A stretch of DNA of 30,866 nucleotides from CAYJKB01 sp964370625. Its GTDB lineage: Bacteria > Bacillota > Clostridia > Oscillospirales > Butyricicoccaceae. The DNA lies in contig CAYJKB010000023.1 in the NCBI GenBank assembly GCA_964370625.1, forward strand, positions 1 to 30,866. The letters run 5' to 3'. How positions within the stretch are numbered: the first letter of the stretch is position 1; each line of letters opens with the position of its first letter. The notes beneath the pieces were generated by a model. That model was not told where the DNA came from. It did no database searches and saw nothing but the letters and a program-made list of their open reading frames with translations. The translations under genes were made by a program, and so were the position numbers. This document shows, piece by piece, positions 25,307 to 30,866 of the stretch.

Positions 25307-26112
25307 TTTTATCCCTCCATTTTCTGTAGAAATAATAAGTGAAATATACAATTAATCCTCCTAAAATAAATATCCCTATATCTAAAAGTATACTCTGTAA
25401 CAAGTAACTTAATTCAAAATATGAACCTTTGGAATGTAAATCCATGCACCAAAGTGATTTATTAAAAAACACAAGTATGTTAACATAAATGAAATTTATA
25501 AAGAGGATAGGTATCACCTTTTTACCTATTCTAAAAGCTGAAATACATAAAAAAGCAGATGTTAAGATAGAAAAATGTAATGTATCAGAGATAGCATAAA
25601 TAAAAGATTTTGCACTTTCTGCAGTTAAATCAGCGAGATATTGCACATCTGATGACGTTAAATCTGACATAAGTATATTTTGTACATATTTCCAAAATTC
25701 TTGACCTAGAACTAAAAGAATTAGTGCTGAAATTGTGATATAAGAAATAACTAAAACTATTGTATTTTTATAAAACTTTTTTTGATGTTCAGATANNNNN
25801 NNNNNCAATCCAAAGGATTAATGGATAGTGAAGTTCTTCTACATAAAATGGTGGATTAATATAATAAGCTGAATGTATAGTGAAACAAAGCAGGATAAAT
25901 ATACGCAGTCTAATCCATTTTATATATGGATTTGGATGAATTAATTCCTCAGCAATTAACCTTGTATCACCACAACTTTCTATAGCTTGTTCTAAATCTT
26001 CGCTTTCATTAAAAAATTTGCTGTATTCTGAAGTAGTTTTCTTTATTTCGGCACGTGATAATTGCATAAACAGGTGTTTTTTTAATTTTTTTATGAATTT
26101 ATTTATAGTCAT
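25290..26112 (-). CDS. HAAS-domain (DUF1700-like) multi-pass membrane protein, split by assembly gap
   Basis: Two frames separated by the N-run at 25796-25805 belong to one gene. The N-terminal piece (26112 to the gap) has a HAAS-type helical domain (residues 1-60, with FIKKLKKHL and a SGD-like ESCGDTRLIAEEL end) and a first membrane helix (about 69-88). The C-terminal piece has several more hydrophobic helices and ends in a basic tail next to padR. The known bases on the two sides total 813, a multiple of three, so a true gap length divisible by three would restore one frame; ten N is probably a placeholder. HAAS-domain proteins typically occur with PadR regulators and are thought to work as sensors or anti-sigma-like partners. 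GGAGGAG precedes the ATG. Here the membrane gene comes before padR. Confidence 0.75.
25796..25805. other. Assembly gap of ten N
   Basis: Ten undetermined bases interrupt a membrane segment of the HAAS-domain gene. The flanks are in different frames only because of the placeholder length. Confidence 0.99.
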
Positions 26113-26158
26113 TTAACTCTCCTCCAGTTATATAATCAATTTACTTCAAGCCTACTAC

Positions 26159-26212
26159 TTAATAAACAGTAGTTTATATTTTCACTATAGCACACTACTG
26201 TTTATTAATCAA
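26159..26212 (-). promoter_or_regulatory. Promoter of the HAAS-padR operon flanked by 15-base inverted repeat
   Basis: The minus-strand promoter is TTGATT (26207-26212), 17 bases, TATAGT (26184-26189). A perfect inverted repeat, TTAATAAACAGTAGT (26159-26173) and ACTACTGTTTATTAA (26194-26208), brackets the -10 box with a 20-base centre. ACTACT/AGTAGT is also inverted within 26154-26173. This is the expected place for PadR binding and self-repression. Confidence 0.75.
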
Positions 26213-26246
26213 TAGTTATTTTTTATATTGTCAAAGTTTTTGATTA

Positions 26247-26275
26247 TTGACAAATATTAAAATTTGTGTCAAAAT
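26247..26275 (+). promoter_or_regulatory. Possible promoter of the nitroreductase gene
   Basis: TTGACA (26247-26252) and CAAAAT (26270-26275) are 17 bases apart; the -10 match is weak. TTGTCAA just upstream (26229-26235) is the inverted copy of TTGACAA (26247-26253). Confidence 0.4.
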
Positions 26276-26325
26276 GTATTTCAATTGTTTTTTAATTTAA
26301 AAATTAACTATAAGAAGGTGTAATT

Positions 26326-27096
26326 ATGATTAAAGTATTAAATGAAAGATGTATTTGTTGTGAAAAATGTGTTAGACACTGTCCATCTGGTATCATATCA
26401 ATTAATGAAAACAAAGCTTGCATCACTGATTTTGAAAACTGCTTGGAATGTGGTCATTGTCAAGCTGTATGTAATTCTAATGCTATTATTTTAAATGATA
26501 TTTTAGAAGAAAATGAAAATGCAAGACAAAATGTAACCTATGAAGATTTGAAAGATTTAATTAAAAGTAATCGTTCTATACGAAAATTTAAAGATTGTCT
26601 TGTAGAAAAAGACAAAATTAAAGATATTTTAAGAACATTAGACTATACTGCTAGTGCAAAAAATGAACAACCCGTAAAATGGATAGTTGTATCTGGTAAA
26701 GAAAAAGTTGATGAAATTTCAAATTTAGCTATAAATTTTGTTAAAAATAATAACTTAGATCCAGAGCTTTTAAATTTTATTAAATCAGTCCGTAATCCTA
26801 TTACAGTTGATGCTCCACATTTGCTTATAGCTTATGCCAATAAAAACTCAGTTAAACCATATGATGATTGCATGATTAAAATGAGTTTAGCAAGTACATT
26901 AATGCACAGCTGTGGCATCGGCTCTTGCTATTTAGGCTATTTATCAGGATTTATTAATGTCTGTCCAGAACTTAAAGCGTATTTAAATTTAGAAAAAACT
27001 CACCGTGTATTCTCTGCTATAGGTTTTGGATATAATGATAATGAAATTTACTCTAAAATTCCTACAAGAAAAAATGCAGATATCCGATTCATTTAG
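26326..27096 (+). CDS. Ferredoxin-nitroreductase fusion protein
   Basis: This 256-residue protein has an N-terminal 2[4Fe-4S] ferredoxin domain (C9-C12-C15-C19 and C39-C42-C45-C49, each CX2CX2CX3C) joined to an FMN-dependent nitroreductase fold (about 75-256). The FMN phosphate motif is SNRSIRKFKD (about 80-89), and the later GIGSCYLGYLSG segment and C-terminal GFGY match the family. These fusions are common in anaerobic Clostridia and take electrons from low-potential ferredoxin; natural substrates are largely unknown. AAGAAGGTG precedes the ATG. It is divergent from the padR operon with about 210 bases between, so a shared regulator is possible. Confidence 0.93.
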   Translation: MIKVLNERCICCEKCVRHCPSGIISINENKACITDFENCLECGHCQAVCNSNAIILNDILEENENARQNVTYEDLKDLIKSNRSIRKFKDCLVEKDKIKDILRTLDYTASAKNEQPVKWIVVSGKEKVDEISNLAINFVKNNNLDPELLNFIKSVRNPITVDAPHLLIAYANKNSVKPYDDCMIKMSLASTLMHSCGIGSCYLGYLSGFINVCPELKAYLNLEKTHRVFSAIGFGYNDNEIYSKIPTRKNADIRFI

Positions 27097-27120
27097 AAAA
27101 TTTTGTACAAAAAGCAAAAA

Positions 27121-27245
27121 GAGGGCTGTCGCATTAAGCCATTTATTTCAATTTCAAATAGCTTAATGCTAAAAAAATTAAAACAAATCCTGATTTGTTT
27201 TAGGGGTGTCGCAAATGATTTTCATCATTTGCGACACCCCCTTTT
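27121..27245. repeat. Cluster of three hairpins, two acting as terminators for converging genes
   Basis: Hairpin 1 pairs GCATTAAGC (27131-27139) with GCTTAATGC (27161-27169). Hairpin 2 pairs TAAAACAAAT (27179-27188) with ATTTGTTTTA (27193-27202); on the minus strand a T-run follows, so it should end the rib transcript. Hairpin 3 has perfect 16-base arms, GGGGTGTCGCAAATGA (27203-27218) and TCATTTGCGACACCCC (27225-27240), and is followed by CTTTTTATT on the + strand, so it should end the nitroreductase transcript. The left end GAGGGCTGTCGCATTAA resembles the outer arm of the element at 19692. Confidence 0.8.
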
Positions 27246-27249
27246 TATT

Positions 27250-27726
27250 TTATTTAATATCTTTTTCAATTTCCCTAATTAGATTAACCATCTCGATTGC
27301 ACCACAAGCTACATCATAACCTTTATTACCAGCTTTTGTGCCAGCACGTTCAATTGCTTGTTCAATATTTTCAGTTGTCAATACTCCGAACATAACAGGG
27401 ATTTCACTATTCATTGAAACAGTTGCAATTCCCTTTGCCACTTCGCTACACACATAATCATAATGAGTTGTGCTACCACGTATTACTGCACCTAAGCATA
27501 TAACAGCATCATATTTTTTGCTGTTTGCCATTTTTTGTGCAATTAATGGAATTTCATAAGCACCAGGAACCCATGCCACCTCTATATCATTTTCATCTAC
27601 TTCATGTCTTTTAAGTGCATCTACAGCACCACCGAGTAATTTTGATGTAATAAATTCATTAAACCTTCCAGCTACAATTCCTACTTTAATATCTTTTGAT
27701 ACTAAATTTCCTTCATAAATTCTCAT
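27250..27726 (-). CDS. ribH: 6,7-dimethyl-8-ribityllumazine synthase
   Basis: Lumazine synthase (158 residues) condenses 3,4-dihydroxy-2-butanone-4-phosphate with the ribityl-amino-pyrimidine; it forms large oligomeric shells in many species. Typical segments are VAGRFNEFITSKLL near the N-terminus, WVPGAYEIPL (about 52-61), and GAVIRGSTTHYDYVCSEVAKG (quoted in part, about 78-98) holding the phosphate-binding and catalytic His. It is the last gene of the rib operon, 11 bases after ribBA, with AAGGAGAG before the ATG. Confidence 0.97.
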   Translation of the reverse strand: MRIYEGNLVSKDIKVGIVAGRFNEFITSKLLGGAVDALKRHEVDENDIEVAWVPGAYEIPLIAQKMANSKKYDAVICLGAVIRGSTTHYDYVCSEVAKGIATVSMNSEIPVMFGVLTTENIEQAIERAGTKAGNKGYDVACGAIEMVNLIREIEKDIK

Positions 27727-27737
27727 TTTTTCTCTCC

Positions 27738-28940
27738 TTATTTAATATTTAGATAATGACCCATTTTTTCTTGTTTGGTTTGTTGATAAACTCTATCATG
27801 AATACCACATTCAATTTCAATTGGCACTCTTTTTGTAATTGAAAGCCCAAAATCTTCAAGTTGATAAACCTTATCTGGGTTGTTTGTCATAAGATGTATA
27901 GATTTTACACCTAAATCTCTTAATATTTGACAACCTATAAAGTATTCTCTATCATCTTCTCCAAAACCTAAAGCTAGATTTGCTTCAACTGTATCCAATC
28001 CTTGTTCTTGAAGTTCATATGCTTTTAATTTATTAAGCAAACCAATTCCACGACCTTCTTGTCGCATATATAGCAAAATTCCTCTGCCATGTTTTTCAAT
28101 TTCTTTCATAGCTGTAGTAAGTTGATTTCCACAATCACACTTTGCTGAATGAAACACATCACCTGTTAGGCATTCGGAATGCACACGAATTAACACATCT
28201 TTCCCATCTGAAATATCTCCTTTTACAAGAGCTACATGGTGTTCACCATTTAACATATTCTCATAACCATAGGCTGTAAATTCTCCACAATCAGTTGGAA
28301 TTTTTGGCTGAGCTACAAGTTTTACAACTTTGTCAAATCTTTTTCGATATTCTTGCAATGCTTTTATAGTTATAAATTTCATATTATATTTTTTTGCAAA
28401 CTTCATAAGCTCTGGAGTTTTCATCATGCTTCCGTCTTCTGCCATGATTTCACAACAAAGTCCACATTCTTTCAGCCCTGCAAGTTTCATTAAATCAACT
28501 GTTGCTTCAGTATGTCCATTTCTCTCAAGCACACCATTTTTTTTAGCTACCAATGGAAACATATGACCTGGGCGTCTAAAGTCCTCTGCTTTTGCATTTT
28601 CATCTATAAGCTTTAATGCTGTAAGGCTTCGCTCTGCCGCTGAAATGCCTGTTGTTGTATCTATATGATCAATTGATACTGTAAAAGCTGTTTCGTGGTT
28701 ATCTGTATTATCGCTTACCATTTGTGGAAATCTAAGCTTTTTTGCAAAATCTATGTTCATAGGCATACAAATTAAGCCTTTACCATGTATCGCCATAAAA
28801 TTTATGTTTTCTGTGGTTGCAAATTCAGTAGCACAGATGAAATCACCCTCATTTTCTCTATCTTCATCATCTGAAACTATAATTATATTACCTTGTCTTA
28901 ATTCTTCTAATGCTTCTTCTATTGTGTTATATTCAAACAT
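27738..28940 (-). CDS. ribBA: Bifunctional DHBP synthase / GTP cyclohydrolase II
   Basis: This is a fusion of the two entry enzymes of riboflavin synthesis. Residues 1-200 are 3,4-dihydroxy-2-butanone-4-phosphate synthase, with DDEDRENEGDF (24-34) for metal binding and RRPGHMFPL (122-130). Residues about 205-400 are GTP cyclohydrolase II, with the zinc cysteines Cys257, Cys268 and Cys270 in SECLTGDVFHSAKCDCG and the downstream RQEGRGIGL motif. All key residues are present, so both activities are expected. It is ten bases after ribE, with AGGAGGAG before the ATG. Confidence 0.97.
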   Translation of the reverse strand: MFEYNTIEEALEELRQGNIIIVSDDEDRENEGDFICATEFATTENINFMAIHGKGLICMPMNIDFAKKLRFPQMVSDNTDNHETAFTVSIDHIDTTTGISAAERSLTALKLIDENAKAEDFRRPGHMFPLVAKKNGVLERNGHTEATVDLMKLAGLKECGLCCEIMAEDGSMMKTPELMKFAKKYNMKFITIKALQEYRKRFDKVVKLVAQPKIPTDCGEFTAYGYENMLNGEHHVALVKGDISDGKDVLIRVHSECLTGDVFHSAKCDCGNQLTTAMKEIEKHGRGILLYMRQEGRGIGLLNKLKAYELQEQGLDTVEANLALGFGEDDREYFIGCQILRDLGVKSIHLMTNNPDKVYQLEDFGLSITKRVPIEIECGIHDRVYQQTKQEKMGHYLNIK

Positions 28941-28950
28941 TATTCTCCTC

Positions 28951-29577
28951 CTAAAATCCGTTTTCTAAAAGAAATTCTTCTGTAATTCCCTTTTTGCTAG
29001 CAAACTTTTCAATATATTTGCCTATAATATCATTTTCCAGATTTACTATATTTCCAATTTTTCTATCTTTTAAGATTGTCATACTAATTGTATGTGGAAT
29101 AATAGAAACTGAAAAATTATCTCTCTCAACTTTTGCTACAGTAAGGCTTATACCATCAATGGTGATAGAACCTTTTTCAATAATATAATGCATAATTTCA
29201 CTTTGTGCCCAGATTTTATACCAAAAAGCAATATCATCTTTTGTAATTGAAATAATTTTTCCAACACCATCAATATGTCCAGATACGATATGTCCACCAA
29301 ATCTACCATTCATAGGCATCGCTCGCTCTAAATTAACAAAACTTCCTTGCCTTAACTGACTGAGACTTGATCTATTCAAAGTTTCGTTCATAACATCAGC
29401 TGAAAAAGTATTCTTGCTCATTTTAGTAACAGTTAAGCATACTCCATTTGTAGCCACGCTATCACCAATTTTTAAATCTGAAAAAATATCTTTTGCTTCG
29501 ATTATAAGTTCAGCTGATTTTACACCTTTTTTAATCTGTTTTATTGTTCCAATTTCTTCAATTATTCCTGTGAACAT
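28951..29577 (-). CDS. ribE: Riboflavin synthase alpha chain
   Basis: This protein dismutates two lumazine molecules to riboflavin. The 208 residues contain two homologous lumazine-binding halves: MFTGIIEEIG...NGVCLTV in the first and FGGHIVSGHIDGVG...IDGISLTV in the second, ending with a trimerisation helix. The ATG at 29577 is preferred, because the upstream GTG at 29589 is part of the ribosome binding site GTGAGGTC and would not leave room for one. The start overlaps the ribD stop by 20 bases. Confidence 0.96.
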   Translation of the reverse strand: MFTGIIEEIGTIKQIKKGVKSAELIIEAKDIFSDLKIGDSVATNGVCLTVTKMSKNTFSADVMNETLNRSSLSQLRQGSFVNLERAMPMNGRFGGHIVSGHIDGVGKIISITKDDIAFWYKIWAQSEIMHYIIEKGSITIDGISLTVAKVERDNFSVSIIPHTISMTILKDRKIGNIVNLENDIIGKYIEKFASKKGITEEFLLENGF

Positions 29578-30661
29578 AGCTGACCTCACTTTCTATCAAA
29601 ATATCTTCACCAAAGTGTGAAATCTTAATAGGTTTTAATTTTATTTTGTTATCAACCTCACTAAATCCATTACCAATAATTGGAGTTTTTGCTGTTTTAC
29701 CCCCAAATATTTTTGGTGAAATATAGCTTTGAAGTTTGTTTACTATTTCACTATCTAGTGCAGAAAAATTAAGATTTCCACCACCTTCAAGAAGTATACT
29801 ATCTATTTCTTTTTCTCCTAGTATCATCATAAGCTCTTTTAGATTCACTTTGTCATTATAACTTTTAGTTACAATAACCTCTACTCCTTTATCAAAATAA
29901 AGCTTATGAACTTCTTTATCGCTATTTGTTGTAGCAATAATAGTTTTGATATTTGTTGCAGTCGTTACCACATTACTGTCAAGTGGTGTACGTAATTTAC
30001 TATCACAGATAATGCGAATAGGATTTCTAGCATTATCAAGCCTGCAAGTTAACTCTGGGTTATCTGCCAAAATAGTGCCAACTCCAACAATAATTGCTGT
30101 ATATTGATTTCTAGTTTTGTGAACATTTTCTCGTGATAATTCATTTGTTATCCACTTGCTTTCACCTGTAGTAGTTGCTATTTTTCCATCGATTGTCATA
30201 GCATATTTCATTAGAACATATGGTGTTTTGGTTTTGATGTAGTGAAAGAATATCTCATTTATTTCGGTACATTCTTTTTCTAATATACCTACATGTACTT
30301 CTATTCCTGCATCTTGTAGGATTTTAACACCTTTACCAGCCATTTTTTCATTTGGATCAAGACAACCAACAATCACTTTTGATATACCACTTTTAATAAT
30401 TGACTCAGTACAAGGAGGTGTCTTTCCATAATGACAACAAGGTTCTAAAGTGACATACATTGTGCTTCCTTTTGATGAAATTTTGCAATCTTTCAGTGCA
30501 TTTATTTCTGCATGTAGACCACCATATTGTTCATGATATCCTTTTCCAATAATCTCTTCATCTTTTACGATAACAGCTCCGACTAATGGGTTTGGATTTA
30601 CTTTTCCTTTCCCTTTTATTGCTTGTTCTAATGCAATTTGCATATATTTTTCTTCATTCAT
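29558..30661 (-). CDS. ribD: Bifunctional riboflavin deaminase/reductase
   Basis: This 367-residue protein carries out the second and third steps of the pathway. The N-terminal deaminase (1-145) has the zinc site HAE (50-52) with PCCHYGKTPPC (74-84). The C-terminal reductase (about 146-367) has KYAMTIDGKIATTTGESKWI (quoted in part) and the LLEGGGNLNFSAL motif. The start at 30661 is chosen for its GGGAGGT site; a longer frame opening at 30745 would lie in the riboswitch region. It is the first gene of ribDEBAH. Confidence 0.97.
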   Translation of the reverse strand: MNEEKYMQIALEQAIKGKGKVNPNPLVGAVIVKDEEIIGKGYHEQYGGLHAEINALKDCKISSKGSTMYVTLEPCCHYGKTPPCTESIIKSGISKVIVGCLDPNEKMAGKGVKILQDAGIEVHVGILEKECTEINEIFFHYIKTKTPYVLMKYAMTIDGKIATTTGESKWITNELSRENVHKTRNQYTAIIVGVGTILADNPELTCRLDNARNPIRIICDSKLRTPLDSNVVTTATNIKTIIATTNSDKEVHKLYFDKGVEVIVTKSYNDKVNLKELMMILGEKEIDSILLEGGGNLNFSALDSEIVNKLQSYISPKIFGGKTAKTPIIGNGFSEVDNKIKLKPIKISHFGEDILIESEVSYVHRNN

Positions 30662-30866
30662 GTTTACCTCCCTAAAATAAAAAAATTGCCTTGAAAAAAC
30701 ATCAAGGCAATAAAAGGTAAACAAATTAATGTATTCTATAAACAAAAACTCTGAAATGATTATATCATTTCAGAGCAATAAACATTAGAATACACCATAA
30801 GTGCACGTTTCTTATCTTCTCTCATCCAGACTATACTGTCGGCTTTGGAATTTCACCAAATCATGC
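30662..30866 (-). promoter_or_regulatory. FMN riboswitch (RFN element), 5' half outside the window
   Basis: The minus strand from 30866 reads the 3' half of the RFN aptamer, including GATTTGGTGAAATTCC, AAAGCCGACAGTATAGTC and TGGATGAGAGAAGATA, all highly conserved in FMN riboswitches. The expression platform follows: complementary 9-base arms at 30786-30794 and 30730-30738 enclosing a hairpin (30749-30775, 11-base stem), then the attenuator at 30685-30711. In addition TGTTTACCT (30661-30669, as read on + strand) is complementary to AGGTAAACA (30715-30723), so the ribD Shine-Dalgarno site can be paired as well. FMN binding should reduce rib expression. The first half of the aptamer and the promoter lie beyond the right edge. 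Confidence 0.95.
30675..30711 (-). terminator. Attenuator hairpin of the rib riboswitch
   Basis: The arms ATTGCCTTGA (30685-30694) and TCAAGGCAAT (30702-30711) pair perfectly, followed on the minus strand by TTTTTTTATTTT. It stands between the FMN aptamer and ribD and is the intrinsic terminator of the expression platform. Confidence 0.88.

Noticed and set aside
25806..25808. Independent gene starting at the assembly gap
   Set aside because: The start is an artefact of the placeholder N-run; the piece continues the HAAS membrane protein.
30662..30745. Upstream start of ribD at 30745
   Set aside because: That segment is the riboswitch expression platform including the attenuator; the GGGAGGT site fits only the ATG at 30661.

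Overview
The window is strongly AT-rich DNA from a Gram-positive, spore-forming anaerobe of the Clostridia, probably close to the Lachnospirales. This rests on a SipL-type spore-coat protein, S-layer-homology surface proteins, strong AGGAGG-type ribosome binding sites, a ferredoxin-nitroreductase, a 4-hydroxybutyrate-dehydrogenase-like enzyme under a Rex-type operator, and a ribDEBAH operon behind an FMN riboswitch. No rRNA, tRNA, CRISPR array, phage gene or transposase was seen. One 10-N assembly gap (25796-25805) splits a gene.

Layout. 1-2043 (-) is the 5' part of a large secreted protein that starts with TTG and runs off the left edge. 2437-3918 (-) is the SipL-like protein. 4085-14755 (-) is one long probable transcription unit: oppA-oppB-oppC-oppD-oppF, a 65-residue membrane protein, an M3 oligoendopeptidase and an HD-GYP protein. 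It has a clear promoter at 14879-14907 and a terminator at 4045-4077. Together these genes would import peptides, cut them in the cytoplasm and possibly link this to cyclic-dinucleotide turnover. On the + strand follow a FapA/DUF342 protein, a DegV protein, and an ogt / ABM-domain / DUF1848 cluster that looks related to alkylation or DNA repair. 19812-21600 (-) is a marR-MATE efflux pair. 21787-22968 (-) is the Fe-dependent alcohol dehydrogenase. 23253-24905 (+) is a secreted NAGPA-type glycosidase with SLH domains. 24986-26112 (-) is a membrane HAAS-domain gene plus padR, divergent from a ferredoxin-nitroreductase (26326-27096, +). 27250-30661 (-) is the riboflavin operon, with the 3' half of its FMN riboswitch at the right edge.

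The most unusual object is the OppC permease. It is about twice the normal length because a complete seven-blade RCC1-like propeller sits in the extracytoplasmic loop after the first membrane helix. Other points worth checking are a DUF1848 protein carrying both a radical-SAM-like CX3CX2C motif and a C-terminal beta-clamp-binding motif next to ogt; a textbook Rex palindrome plus a second palindrome on the alcohol dehydrogenase promoter; operator-like repeats at the marR and padR promoters; and a family of intergenic hairpins sharing the 10-mer TAATGCGACA.
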